Assembly (NCBI GenBank): GCA_965226855.1
Contig: CBDDEE010000023.1
Location: forward strand, 127,067 to 191,066
Length of the DNA stretch: 64,000 bases
Reading direction: 5' to 3'
DNA from: JAUXJB01 sp965226855
Lineage (GTDB): Bacteria > Myxococcota_A > UBA9160 > SZUA-336
A model generated the notes under the pieces. The model was not told where the DNA came from. It did not search any database and was given only the letters and a program-made list of their open reading frames with translations. Shown piece after piece: positions 45,795-54,899 of this stretch. A program made the position numbers and the translations under genes. How positions within the stretch are numbered: position 1 is the stretch's first letter; every line of letters begins with the position of its first letter.

Positions 45795-46193
45795 ATGAGC
45801 AAGCCGGAGCGGATCAATGTGGACGGGTTGGGGAAGCTGCCCGCATTCTCCCACGCCTCGATCGCTGGCGATCTCATCTTCGTCTCGGGAACGCTCGGAA
45901 CCAGGTCGGCATCCTTCGAGCTGGTCGAAGGAGGCATGGGGCCGGAGACGACGCAGACCCTGGAGAATATTCGCGCCATCCTGCAGGGTGCCGGCGCGAG
46001 CCTGGACGACATCGTAAAGATGAACGTCTTCGTGACCGACATGAGCGCGTTCCAGGAGATGAACAAGGCGTACCTGGAGTTCTTCCCGCGAGATCCGCCT
46101 GCGCGGATCACCGTCGGCTGTGCGGCGCTGGCGCTCGACGCGAAGATCGAGATCGACTGCATCGCCGTCAAGCCGAACCCCGCGCGTTCGTAG
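45795..46193 (+). CDS. RidA/YjgF family protein
   Basis: 132 residues. Family hallmarks: DLIFVSGTLG, TLENIRAILQGAGASLDDIVK, FFPRDPPARITVGCAAL with the substrate-binding Arg, and a terminal Glu in DAKIEIDCIAV. RidA proteins deaminate reactive enamine/imine intermediates from PLP enzymes; this may be a different Rid subgroup. Strong ribosome binding site AGGAGGAG. A second, broken RidA is at 61210. Confidence 0.92.
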   Translation: MSKPERINVDGLGKLPAFSHASIAGDLIFVSGTLGTRSASFELVEGGMGPETTQTLENIRAILQGAGASLDDIVKMNVFVTDMSAFQEMNKAYLEFFPRDPPARITVGCAALALDAKIEIDCIAVKPNPARS

Positions 46194-46199
46194 CGCGCG

Positions 46200-46910
46200 C
46201 TACGGAATCAGGTAGCGGGCGAGCGACTCGAGCCCTTCGCTCTCCGAGATGGTGATGTACCCATGGTTGAAGCGAACCAGACCCTCGCTCGCCCAGGCGC
46301 GCATCTGCTTGTTGATGCTCTCCCGAGTCGCACCGACCAGCTCCCCGAGCTCGTGCTGCGAGAGTCGCAGCTCGATCAGCACGCCCGTGGGCGTCTCCTT
46401 TCCGTACATCTGCGCAAGACCGATCAGCTTCTTCGCCAGGCGGGAGGGGAGCGTCAGGAAGAGCGTGTCCTCTACGAGCTCGCTGAGTCGGCGGACCCGT
46501 CCGGCGAGCAGCTGCGCCAGCTTGATGGCCACCTTGGGGTGGTTCGCTAGAAAGGGGTTCAGGTCGCGCCGGTGCAGGGTCAGCAGCTCGCACGGCTCGA
46601 TGGCTTCCGCCGTCGCCGAAACGGGGTACGAGTCCAGCACGGAGATCTCGCCGATCACCTCGCCCGGATTCGTGATCGAGAAGACGATCTCCTTGCCTTC
46701 CTCACTCTCCCCGAGGATCCGCAGCCTGCCGCTCATGACCCCGTAGAGCTGCCGGTTCTCGGCTCCCTTGCGGATCAGGACCTCTCTTGCGCGAAGTCGC
46801 TTGGTCGTTGCGATCTCGACCAGCGCGTCGAGATCGCTGCCGTCGATCCCCTCGAAAATGGTGATGTTCCGTAGCAGACGTCGGCGGTCCACCCTCGCGG
46901 GTGCGGGCAC
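46200..46910 (-). CDS. Crp/Fnr family transcriptional regulator
   Basis: 236 residues. Cyclic-nucleotide-binding domain (about 15-135, with GEVIGEISVLDSYPVSATAE; the phosphate-binding RxSA motif of Crp is replaced by PVSATA, so ligand is uncertain) and a winged HTH (about 165-225, LSQHELGELVGATRESINKQ). No cysteine cluster, so not an oxygen-sensing Fnr. Tightly downstream of the dienelactone hydrolase gene, with a 10-base gap. Confidence 0.92.
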   Translation of the reverse strand: MPAPARVDRRRLLRNITIFEGIDGSDLDALVEIATTKRLRAREVLIRKGAENRQLYGVMSGRLRILGESEEGKEIVFSITNPGEVIGEISVLDSYPVSATAEAIEPCELLTLHRRDLNPFLANHPKVAIKLAQLLAGRVRRLSELVEDTLFLTLPSRLAKKLIGLAQMYGKETPTGVLIELRLSQHELGELVGATRESINKQMRAWASEGLVRFNHGYITISESEGLESLARYLIP

Positions 46911-46920
46911 CTTCGCCTCC

Positions 46921-47634
46921 TTAGACCCGCAGCTGCTCGCCGAAGAACTTCTTCAGCTCCTCCCAGGCGTCCTCCGCGGCCTTCTGCGCGTACGAAACGC
47001 GCTGGTCGCAGAAGAACCCGTGCTCGGCATCCGGGTAGTTCTTGAGCTTGTAGTTCGTCCCCAGCTCACGAAGCTTGGCGTCCACCTGGTCGACCTGCTC
47101 GCGCGGGATGAAGGCGTCCTTCTCGCCAAAGAACAGGTAGAGGGCCGCGCGGATCTTGTCAGCCTGGTCCAGCAGCCCCGCGATCCCGCCGCCGTAGAAG
47201 GGCGCCGCGGCGGAGATGCGATCCGGGAGGGCGCAGGCCGAGAGGAACGCAAGCCGACCCCCCATGCAGAAGCCGGTGCAGCCGAGCTTCGCGCCGTCCA
47301 CGTTGTCTCTTCCCGCCAGATCGTCGAGCGTCGCGCGCATGTCCTCGACGAAGCGCCCGTCGTCGAGCTTCTGCATCAGGCCGATCGCCAGGTCGAGCTG
47401 GTCGTAGCCCACCTTGTTGTTCGGCAGCTCTCGGTAGTAGACGTCCGGCGCAACGGCAACGTAGCCCTCTCCCGCCAGCCGGTCTGCCACGCTCTCGATG
47501 TGTGGCACCAGACCGAAGGCCTCGATCAGCACGACGACGGCCGGGTGGGGCCCCGCGCCTTCTGGCTCGGCGAGGTGAGCGGGCATGACGCCGTCCGGCG
47601 TCGTGATCTCGATCTTGCTCGTACGGATAGCCAT
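46921..47634 (-). CDS. dienelactone hydrolase family protein
   Basis: 237 residues from ATG at 47634 after AGGAGGA. Alpha/beta hydrolase with the Cys nucleophile typical of the family in GFCMGGRLA, Asp in FFGEKDAFIP and His in DAEHGFFCD. An additional Glu in VLIEAFGLV matches the regulatory Glu of DLH. May hydrolyse lactones or esters; substrate not known. Co-transcribed with the Crp-type regulator gene. Confidence 0.92.
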   Translation of the reverse strand: MAIRTSKIEITTPDGVMPAHLAEPEGAGPHPAVVVLIEAFGLVPHIESVADRLAGEGYVAVAPDVYYRELPNNKVGYDQLDLAIGLMQKLDDGRFVEDMRATLDDLAGRDNVDGAKLGCTGFCMGGRLAFLSACALPDRISAAAPFYGGGIAGLLDQADKIRAALYLFFGEKDAFIPREQVDQVDAKLRELGTNYKLKNYPDAEHGFFCDQRVSYAQKAAEDAWEELKKFFGEQLRV

Positions 47635-47724
47635 CGGGATCCTCCTCGTTGGAACAGAATCCGAGTATACCGCCAAGGCCACCAGCCCTACCGAGCCGAC
47701 GGGTCACGGGGTAAGGTACCGCCC

Positions 47725-48945
47725 ATGAGCGAACGACGTGGCGGCGGGATCCGGCGACGGGAGTTTCTTCAGGTTGGAGTGGCCGCAACGTTAGGGGCAG
47801 CGGCGCTGCCGCTCGTGGGTCGGGCGGCCAGCGACCCCGTGGCGCGGGGGTTCCGGCGCCTTGGCCGCACGGGCCTGGAGATCTCGGACATCTCCTTCGG
47901 CTCCAGCCGCACCGGCGACCCCCGACTCGTCGAGCACGCGTTCGAGCGCGGGATCAACTACTTCGACACGGCCGAATCCTATCGGGGCGGCGCGTCGGAG
48001 GCCGCGATTGGACAGGCTCTCCGCGGCCGCAAGCGCGAGAGCGTCACCCTGGCCTCGAAAACATCGGCGGGACGCAACGAGCGCGCAGACGAGCTGATGC
48101 GTGCGCTCGATGGCAGTTTACGCAGCCTGCAGACGGATCGGATCGAGGTCTACTTCAACCACGCGGTCAACGACCCGCGGCGACTCGACAACGCGGAGTG
48201 GTACGAGTTCGTCGAGCGAGCCAAGAAGGCTGGCAAGATCCGCTTCAGTGGAATGTCGGGACACGGCGGCCGACTCGCAGAGTGCCTCGACCACGCCTTC
48301 GACAGCGACCTGGTCGACGTCATTCTCGTCGCGTACAACTTTGGACAGGACCCGAAGTTCTACGAGGGTTTTACGCGCCGCTTTGACTTCGTTGCGAACC
48401 AGCCGGAGCTGCCAGCCCTGCTCGAGAGAGCGCGTGCGCTGGACGTAGGCGTCGTCGCCATGAAGACGCTGATGGGGGCGCGGCTGAACGACATGCGGCC
48501 CTACGAGACCAGCGGCGGGACCTTTGCCCAGGCGGCGTTCCGCTGGGTGCTCGCGAACCCCAACGTGGACGCGCTGATCGTCTCGATGAAGAGCATCGAG
48601 CAGATCGACGAGTACCTCGGAGCGTCCGGCAGCGGTCCGGTGCAGTCGACGGATCTGGAGCTGCTCGAACGCTACGTCTCGCGAAACGGCGCGGCGCACT
48701 GCCGCCAGGGCTGCAACGCCTGCGCGGAGGCCTGCCCGCACGACGTCGCGATCCCGGAGGTCCTGCGCACGCGCATGTACGCGACGGACTACGAGGACCT
48801 CGCCTACGCTCGCGAGGACTACGCGAAGCTCGGAGGCGGCGCGAGCGCGTGTGTGAGCTGCGCGCACCAGGCGTGCCTCGGATCCTGTCCCCACGGTCTG
48901 GCGATCGCGGAGCTCACACGCTCCGCTCACGGGATGCTGGCGTGA
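47725..48945 (+). CDS. Tat-exported aldo/keto reductase with ferredoxin-type cysteine motifs
   Basis: 406 residues. Tat signal IRRREFLQVGVAATLGAAAL, an aldo/keto reductase barrel (about 45-290: GRTGLEISDISFGSSR, NYFDTAESYRGG with catalytic Asp/Tyr, SKTSAGRN), then eight cysteines in CRQGCNACAEACPHDV and CVSCAHQACLGSCPHG, enough for two [4Fe-4S] clusters. So it is probably a folded redox enzyme exported to the periplasm. Convergent, overlapping the DUF1501 gene by 32 bases. Confidence 0.9.
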   Translation: MSERRGGGIRRREFLQVGVAATLGAAALPLVGRAASDPVARGFRRLGRTGLEISDISFGSSRTGDPRLVEHAFERGINYFDTAESYRGGASEAAIGQALRGRKRESVTLASKTSAGRNERADELMRALDGSLRSLQTDRIEVYFNHAVNDPRRLDNAEWYEFVERAKKAGKIRFSGMSGHGGRLAECLDHAFDSDLVDVILVAYNFGQDPKFYEGFTRRFDFVANQPELPALLERARALDVGVVAMKTLMGARLNDMRPYETSGGTFAQAAFRWVLANPNVDALIVSMKSIEQIDEYLGASGSGPVQSTDLELLERYVSRNGAAHCRQGCNACAEACPHDVAIPEVLRTRMYATDYEDLAYAREDYAKLGGGASACVSCAHQACLGSCPHGLAIAELTRSAHGMLA

Positions 48946-50152
48946 GGATGAGCTGATCGAGGGGCGCTGCCTTCGCGCTGCGCGGAAACACCCGTTGCTC
49001 GAGCGTGCCGACCGGCACCCCGAGGTGATCGCGCAGGACGCCCTTGAACAGGGAGCGCGCGTCGAGGGTGGGCATGAGATCGCGTCCTTCGTATAGCGCT
49101 CTCTTGCGGAGCCCGGGCCAGTCCGACACGACCCGTCCGCCGCGGACGGCGCCGCCCAGCAGAAAGGCCGCGCCCGCCGTACCGTGGTCGGTACCCCGGG
49201 TGCCGTTCTCCGCCACCGTCCGACCGAACTCCGAGATCACGATCACGGCGGTTTGCGACCACGTGGATCCCAGACCCTGTCGAAGCAGCTCCACCCCGCG
49301 GTCCAGGGTCGCGAGCTGCGTCGCCAGCCTGCCCTGTCCGGCCCCCTGGTTTGCGTGCGTGTCCCAGCCGCCAAACTCGAGCACCGCGATCCGCGGACCG
49401 TCGGGCGCACGGAGAAAGGCTGCCGCCGCCCGAGCGAGCGCTGCGAAGGCGGCCCTGCCCGCGCGGCGTCCGTGCGCAGGTGCCGCACCCAGCGCCCGCT
49501 CCGCCATCTCGTCGGTAGCCAGCGCCTGGCGCAACCGAGCGGCGAAGAATGCGTCATCGCGGTAGAGATCGGCCATACGCGCAAGCGTGTCGGGATCCAG
49601 CGACGGCAACGGTGAAGGAGCCCACGACTCGACAGGCGCGTCGCCCCGCAGCACCATGGGCACGCTCTGTGCCAGAGCCAGGGCCGGTGCAGGAGTCCCG
49701 ATGACGACTGCGTCCGAAGGCGCGAGGAGCGCGCGGTTGAGCCAGCCGCTGCCCGCGTGCGGGACGGCAGTGCCGTTCTCGAGGATGTCCTGGCCATCGA
49801 AGTGGGAGCGCTCGCGATACGAGGTCGCGATCGCCTGAAGCACCACGAGCTCGCCCGCCTGATAGAGGGCAGAGAAGGTCCTTAGGGCGGGATGTAGCCC
49901 GAAGGTCCCGTCGAGCTTCAGCACGCCGCCCGCCGCTCCTGGAGCAGCCAGTGCGAGCCCCGCGCGGGTTCGCTCGTAGCTCGACTCACCGTACGGTGGC
50001 ACTGCGGCGAGCCCATCCATTCCCCCGCGCAGGATCACCAGCACCAGCCGAGCCTCCGAGTCCGAGCGAGCTAACGAGAGCCCGGGCAGCAGTCCAACCG
50101 CCGCCAGGGACCCGGCGGCTTCGAGGAAGCGACGTCGCGTGATCGACATCAT
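48914..50152 (-). CDS. DUF1501 domain protein (Tat signal)
   Basis: 412 residues. Tat signal SITRRRFLEAAGSLAAVGLL, then DUF1501 with LVLVILRGGMDGLAAVPPYG, FGGWDTHANQGAGQGRLAT and VIVISEFGRTVAENGTRGTDHG, which resembles alkaline-phosphatase/sulfatase metal sites. The start overlaps the DUF1800 stop (ATGA). This pair is widespread but of unknown function; periplasmic. Confidence 0.92.
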   Translation of the reverse strand: MMSITRRRFLEAAGSLAAVGLLPGLSLARSDSEARLVLVILRGGMDGLAAVPPYGESSYERTRAGLALAAPGAAGGVLKLDGTFGLHPALRTFSALYQAGELVVLQAIATSYRERSHFDGQDILENGTAVPHAGSGWLNRALLAPSDAVVIGTPAPALALAQSVPMVLRGDAPVESWAPSPLPSLDPDTLARMADLYRDDAFFAARLRQALATDEMAERALGAAPAHGRRAGRAAFAALARAAAAFLRAPDGPRIAVLEFGGWDTHANQGAGQGRLATQLATLDRGVELLRQGLGSTWSQTAVIVISEFGRTVAENGTRGTDHGTAGAAFLLGGAVRGGRVVSDWPGLRKRALYEGRDLMPTLDARSLFKGVLRDHLGVPVGTLEQRVFPRSAKAAPLDQLILTPASRERSV

Positions 50153-51561
50153 CTGCGCTGAAACTCCGGGCTGCCCAGCAGCAGCGCCATCGCCTGCCGT
50201 CGATCTCTAGCGCCCTCGAGCGCGCGAGACGTCGCGCTACTGAGCAGCGGCCCGAGAGCAGTCTCGGCTACCCGCGCCGGACTCGCGCTCGCTCGGCGTC
50301 CGAACACGGCCGCCCACTCGAGCCTTTTCAGCAGCGCGTCTGCCCCATCCCAGCTCGCGGCCCTGTCCCCCCAGCCTGCCGGTGAAGGCGCAGCGAATGG
50401 TGGCTGACTGAGCACGCGGAGTGAGCCGATCAGCTGGCGCTGGCGCGGAACCTCGGCACCGGTGGCGCGATAGGCCGAGACCACGAACTCCTGGGGGCTC
50501 TTGAGCTTGGTGGCGGAGAGCTGCCAGGCTTCCGGGCTCGCCACCAGCGCGGCCGAGACCCGCGCGAGATCGCCCTCAGTCTGTCGAAACACGCGCGCGA
50601 CGCGCTCGACCGCAGAGAGCGGAGGATCGTCGGCCACGAAGTGTCGCACCAGCTTGACTGCGAGCGAGCGCGCGGTTGCGGGGTGGGCCGCAAGGTCGCG
50701 CAGCACCGAGACGCCCTGGTCGAAGCCGGTATCGGGATAGCTCCGCCCCAGCAGCGTCTTGCGGCCGGGCTCGTGCGCGGGTGCAAGGAACGCGAAGCGC
50801 CCGGCGCGTCCCGTCGAGAACCTCCGGCCTTCCCTTCCCACGCTCCAGCCCGTAATCACTTCCGCGAAGGTGGTCACGTCTTGCTGCGTGTAGCCCCCGG
50901 CCACGCCGAGCGTGTGCAGCTCGAGGATCTCGCGCGCGAGGTTCTCGTTCAGGCCGCGCTTGCGCCCGCGGGCGCGCCGTGCGGCTCTGGAGTGCGGACC
51001 GATGGACGACTGGTTGTCGAGGTAGATGAGCATGGCGGGGTGCGTCTCGACCGCGAGCAGCAGATCGACGAACCGGCCGGTGACGTACGGGCGGATTGCC
51101 TCGTTCTCGAAGCTCACGGCCACGCTCGAGAGCAGGGGCTTACCGAGCATGGAGACGGTGAAGTGGTTCGACCAGAAGTGCACGAGCCGCTCGCGAAAGG
51201 GCTCTCGGCTGTTGATCGCGGCCAGCGTCCGCGCAGCGGCTTGCTCGAGGTAGCCGCGCTGCTGGGCCATGCGGAAGTCGCGCATCTTCGAACGGAACGC
51301 GACCGAGGGTGGGGACTCGCTCCGCAGGCGGCTCTTGCCACGCATCTGCCGCCGCTCCGAGCGAAGCTCCTGGGCGGCAACGAGCTGCTCGTGCGCTGGC
51401 GCGATGCTCGCTAGCTCCGCCGGAAGCGGCCGTCGGCGTCCGAGCTGAGCCTCGAGCCAGCCCGTCGGATCGGACCCGATGGCCGCGAGCTCGCCGGGGC
51501 GCGCACCCAGACCGAAGCGGTTCGCCGCGATGGCGGCACGCGGATCGCCGCGTGTCTTCAC
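50149..51561 (-). CDS. DUF1800 domain protein
   Basis: 470 residues from GTG at 51561, which follows GGAGGAG. Conserved pieces AANRFGLGARPGEL, SRRAARRARGRKRGLNENLAREILELHTLG and TFAEVITGWSV with FVADDPP identify DUF1800. No clear signal peptide with this start. Translationally coupled to DUF1501. Divergent from the PDZ protein. Confidence 0.92.
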   Translation of the reverse strand: MKTRGDPRAAIAANRFGLGARPGELAAIGSDPTGWLEAQLGRRRPLPAELASIAPAHEQLVAAQELRSERRQMRGKSRLRSESPPSVAFRSKMRDFRMAQQRGYLEQAAARTLAAINSREPFRERLVHFWSNHFTVSMLGKPLLSSVAVSFENEAIRPYVTGRFVDLLLAVETHPAMLIYLDNQSSIGPHSRAARRARGRKRGLNENLAREILELHTLGVAGGYTQQDVTTFAEVITGWSVGREGRRFSTGRAGRFAFLAPAHEPGRKTLLGRSYPDTGFDQGVSVLRDLAAHPATARSLAVKLVRHFVADDPPLSAVERVARVFRQTEGDLARVSAALVASPEAWQLSATKLKSPQEFVVSAYRATGAEVPRQRQLIGSLRVLSQPPFAAPSPAGWGDRAASWDGADALLKRLEWAAVFGRRASASPARVAETALGPLLSSATSRALEGARDRRQAMALLLGSPEFQRR

Positions 51562-51677
51562 GCGCTCTCCTCCTTCGTTCCTTGAACCGTCGGGGCGCCC
51601 GGCCGTTGCGTGCGACGCAACCACCGGGCCGCTCCGCGGTTGGACCTCGTGATCCGTGCTGTAACATCCGGAGCGCC

Positions 51678-52526
51678 ATGCGCCTGAGAGCTAAGACCGG
51701 GCTCGGAGCCCTTGCAGTCGGTCTGATTGCGGGAGTGCTCGCTCTACTGTTGTGGCGCGACGTGCGCTCGGAAGTCGCACCCGAGCCAGCTCCTTCCCTG
51801 CCCTCACAAGCGCCCGTGGTGCGGGATCTTCCGCCGGTCGCCAGCACCGCTTCGGAGGACATGGATCTGCTTCGGGAGGTCCTCGCCGCCGAGGTTGCGG
51901 CGCGCGAGGAGCTCGCGATCGAGGTGGACGATCTACGGGACGAGCTCGCGAGCCTGCGCAGCGAACGCGAACGCTCGGTCGCCGAACGGGTCGCCCGTGG
52001 AGGCGGCTTCTCCCGCCAAAGGCGGTTCGACGAGGAGCGCTTGCTGGAAGCCGGGCTCAGTCGGGGACGCGCGGAGCAGCTCCGCGAGGTGTACGAGAGG
52101 AGCCAGCTCGACTTCATCAATTTGCGCGACCAGGCAATCCGCGACGGTTGGGGTGGTGGCGGCTTCGCTCAGGTCTTCGAGGCGAGGGCCCAGCAGACAG
52201 CAGCCCTGCAGGAAGAGCTGGGCCTCGAGATGTACGACCTCATGCTCTACGGGGCGGGCCAGCCGAACCGCCTGGTCGTGCGAGACATCCTCCCGGGCTC
52301 GAACGCGGAGGTTGGGGGTCTGCAAGAAGGCGACCTCATTCGCAGCTACGACGACCAGCCCGTGTTCGGCATGCAGGAGCTGCGCTATCTCATCGCCCAG
52401 GGGGACCAACAGACGCCCGTCGACGTCGGTGTGGAGCGCGCTGGCGCCGCCACGACGGTGCAAGTCACACCCGGTCCCATGGGCGTCAGGCTCCGCCCGG
52501 CCTGGCGTCAGCCGGAGACTCCCTAA
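51678..52526 (+). CDS. membrane-anchored PDZ-domain protein with coiled coil
   Basis: 282 residues. N-terminal membrane helix (LGALAVGLIAGVLALLLWR, about 8-26), a Pro-rich linker, a coiled coil about 60-110 (LREVLAAEVAAREELAIEVD), a helical region, and a C-terminal PDZ domain about 195-275 (VVRDILPGSNAEVGGLQEGD then LIRSYDDQPVFGMQEL). No protease domain is present. The PDZ may bind C-termini in the periplasm. Divergent from DUF1800 and convergent with the selenoprotein gene. Confidence 0.85.
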   Translation: MRLRAKTGLGALAVGLIAGVLALLLWRDVRSEVAPEPAPSLPSQAPVVRDLPPVASTASEDMDLLREVLAAEVAAREELAIEVDDLRDELASLRSERERSVAERVARGGGFSRQRRFDEERLLEAGLSRGRAEQLREVYERSQLDFINLRDQAIRDGWGGGGFAQVFEARAQQTAALQEELGLEMYDLMLYGAGQPNRLVVRDILPGSNAEVGGLQEGDLIRSYDDQPVFGMQELRYLIAQGDQQTPVDVGVERAGAATTVQVTPGPMGVRLRPAWRQPETP

Positions 52527-52534
52527 CCGAGATC

Positions 52535-53092
52535 TCAGCCGAGCTTCTCGGCTGCAGCGATGATCTCCGCGGGTGCGGGCCGTTCCTTATAGCCATCGTG
52601 GCGCAGCTTGAAACGGATGACGGCGTCTCTGTCCACGATGAAGATCGTAGGATGCGGGATCCCGGCGGTCCGGCCCGTCGCCTCCTTGTTCCGCACGCTG
52701 TAGGCATCGATCGTCTTGCTGCCGGGATCCGAGAGCAGGATGTACTCGATACCACGCTCCCGAGAGAACTTGGCTAGCACGCTCGTGCGGTCGTAGCTGA
52801 TCCCGATGAGCCGCACTCCACTCGCATCGATCGCGGAGAGATTTTCCTGCAGTTCAACTAACTGCCCCTTGCAGTACGGTCACCAGTCTGCCGACCGAAA
52901 GAAGACGATCGCGACCGGACCATCCGTGAGCAGCGCGTTCAGCGACTGCGTTTCGCCCCACTGGTCTTCCAGCGAGAAGGTGGGTGCCGACTGGCCCGCA
53001 GCGAGGCCGACCTCCTCGTCAGCCCCGACCGGAGCCCCCGCCAGCAACAGGCCGAAGAGTGGAGCCATCATCCTGAACGCACGCTTTCTCAT
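52535..53092 (-). CDS. secreted selenocysteine-containing redoxin (in-frame TGA at 52880-52882)
   Basis: 185 residues, ATG at 53092 after GGAGG. Signal peptide RAFRMMAPLFGLLLAGAPVGA, then a redoxin domain: FSLEDQWGETQSL, IVFFRSADW-U-PYCKGQLVELQ, IGISYDRTSVLAKFS and HPTIFIVDRDAVIRF. The TGA is residue 71, at the place where Cys relatives have the peroxidatic/CxxC Cys (here U71-P-Y-C74). Downstream codons TTA, GTT, GAA, GAA, AAT are unusual here, and GCAGTT-AGTTG-AACTGC forms a hairpin. Without Sec the annotation would be two fragments, 52880-53167 and 52535-52816. Confidence 0.88.
52849..52879 (-). promoter_or_regulatory. candidate bacterial SECIS element
   Basis: Minus-strand GCAGTT (52865-52860), loop AGTTG, AACTGC (52854-52849): a perfect 6-bp stem whose loop lies 20 bases after the TGA, within the spacing usual for bacterial SECIS elements. 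An overlapping alternative is TACTGC-AAGGG-GCAGTT, which matches the layout in the other selenoprotein gene. Confidence 0.6.
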
Positions 53093-53138
53093 CGGCCAAA
53101 CCTCCAATAGGCCTTCGAACAGCCCTGGTCTCATCCCC

Positions 53139-54899
53139 CTACGCTCCGGACCCCTGCCCGGTTTCACCGGGGGGGCCCGATTGCTGCCCGACGAGCTCCC
53201 GGGCGCGGGTCAGCGCTCGGCGGGCGCTCACGAAGATACCCGGCTCAGACTCGAAGAGGCAGTCCTCGCCGATCAGGTCGATGATCCCGTAGGCCCGCAT
53301 GATCTCGGCCAGCTCAGGCCGAACCCCGCAGAGCAGCACGTGTGCCCCCCTGTCCCGAGCCTCCTGGCAGAACTCCTCGAGGACCGAGAGCACCGTAGAG
53401 TCCATCGAGAGCGTGCGCTTGAGGCGCAGCACGATCGCCCTGGCACCAGCGCTGCCGCTCGTCAGCTGATCTTGCAACGCGTCGGCAACCCCAAAAAAGA
53501 GGTTCCCCTCGAGCTGAAGAAACACGACGGGCGGAGCGGGTATGCCGATCCCCGGTGCCCGCTCCGCAAAGGACCCGTCGGACGCCTGGACCATCTCGAC
53601 CAGCTGCAGCTGGCTCGACCGCTGGAGGTAGAGCGAGATGTTCAACAGGATACCGACGAAGACCGCGTAGGTGAGCGGCAGGAAGAGCGTCGCCCCCAGG
53701 GTCGTAAGACACACGAACGTGTCGGGTGGACTCGCCCGGGACATGCGCACGATCGCACGCCAGTCCACGAGCTCGTAGGCAATTACGAACAGGATGGCGG
53801 CCAGGCTGGCCAGCGGGATGTAGGTCGCCAGCGGCGAGAACACGAGCAGGATCGCAGCAACGAACAGGCTGTTGAAGACACCGGAGTAGCGCGTGGCGGC
53901 TCCGGCCTGGAAGTTGAGCGCGGAGCGCGAGAAGCTCCCCGAGCCTGGAATGCACTGAAAGAAGCTCGAGAGGGCGTTCGTCACCCCCTGACTCATTAGC
54001 TCCTGGTTCGGGCTGATCCTGTGCCCCGTCTGCCGCGAGATCGTCTTCCCGATCGAGAAGACCTCGAGCAATCCGAGCAGGCTCAGGGCGAGGGCTCCGC
54101 CGAGCAGGGCCTCGGCCGCGCTCCAGCTGAATACGGGGAGCTGGAACGACGGGAGGCCGTACGGGAGTGGCTGGATCAACGGCAGGTTCCCCCCTGTCCA
54201 GCCCGCGAGGGCCACCGCCCCAGCACCGGCACCGATCGCCGCGAGCGCCGCAGGAAAGCGACGCGAGAACCGGCGGCCGAGCAGCACGATCGCAAGCGAG
54301 AGGACGCCTACACCGAGTGACTCCCCACTGATCTCGGAGAGATGGGGAGCCGCACGCTGAAAGGCTCCAACCAGGCCCGGCCAGTCCGCTCCACCGCGCA
54401 GGGCCGCGAAGCCGAGAAAGCCGGGAACCTGCCCCGCTGCAATCAAGACCCCCGCGCCCGCGGTAAAGCCCACGATCACCGACTGGCTGACGAAGCGGAC
54501 CGCAGTCCCGAGTCCGATTCCGGCCAGGCCGACCTGCATCAGCCCCTTGAGCAGGGTCAGCAGCACCACGAGCTGCAGATACCGCGCCTCCTGCTCACCG
54601 GGCGCGAGGTCCCCGAGCTGCCCCATCACGCGCGTCACGACTGCGGCGACGAGCAGCGCCTGCGTGTTGACCGGCCCCACCGACAGAAACGGCTGTGAGT
54701 TCAACAACGACCCGATCAGGCACTGCACGACCAGCGTGTAGAGCCCGTACTCCGGCGGCACACCCGCGACCAGCGCCGGGGCCATCGCCTGCGGCACGGC
54801 GACCACCGCCACCGTCAGCCCCGCGACGAGATCCCTCCTCAGCTTGGCAGTCGAATACTCACGCCCCGCGTCGATCGGCTGCCGAAACATCTCGAGCAC
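53139..54899 (-). CDS. SulP-family (SLC26-like) anion transporter with STAS domain
   Basis: 586 residues. About 11-14 membrane segments (LRRDLVAGLTVAVVAVPQAM at the start, GSFSRSALNFQAGAATRYSG in the core), then a cytoplasmic STAS domain (about 445-560: VVFLQLEGNLFFGVADALQD, LKRTLSMDSTVLSVLEEF). SulP proteins carry sulfate, bicarbonate, or C4-dicarboxylates; the ion cannot be told. Start GTG 54899 or ATG 54890. Confidence 0.95.
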   Translation of the reverse strand: MLEMFRQPIDAGREYSTAKLRRDLVAGLTVAVVAVPQAMAPALVAGVPPEYGLYTLVVQCLIGSLLNSQPFLSVGPVNTQALLVAAVVTRVMGQLGDLAPGEQEARYLQLVVLLTLLKGLMQVGLAGIGLGTAVRFVSQSVIVGFTAGAGVLIAAGQVPGFLGFAALRGGADWPGLVGAFQRAAPHLSEISGESLGVGVLSLAIVLLGRRFSRRFPAALAAIGAGAGAVALAGWTGGNLPLIQPLPYGLPSFQLPVFSWSAAEALLGGALALSLLGLLEVFSIGKTISRQTGHRISPNQELMSQGVTNALSSFFQCIPGSGSFSRSALNFQAGAATRYSGVFNSLFVAAILLVFSPLATYIPLASLAAILFVIAYELVDWRAIVRMSRASPPDTFVCLTTLGATLFLPLTYAVFVGILLNISLYLQRSSQLQLVEMVQASDGSFAERAPGIGIPAPPVVFLQLEGNLFFGVADALQDQLTSGSAGARAIVLRLKRTLSMDSTVLSVLEEFCQEARDRGAHVLLCGVRPELAEIMRAYGIIDLIGEDCLFESEPGIFVSARRALTRARELVGQQSGPPGETGQGSGA

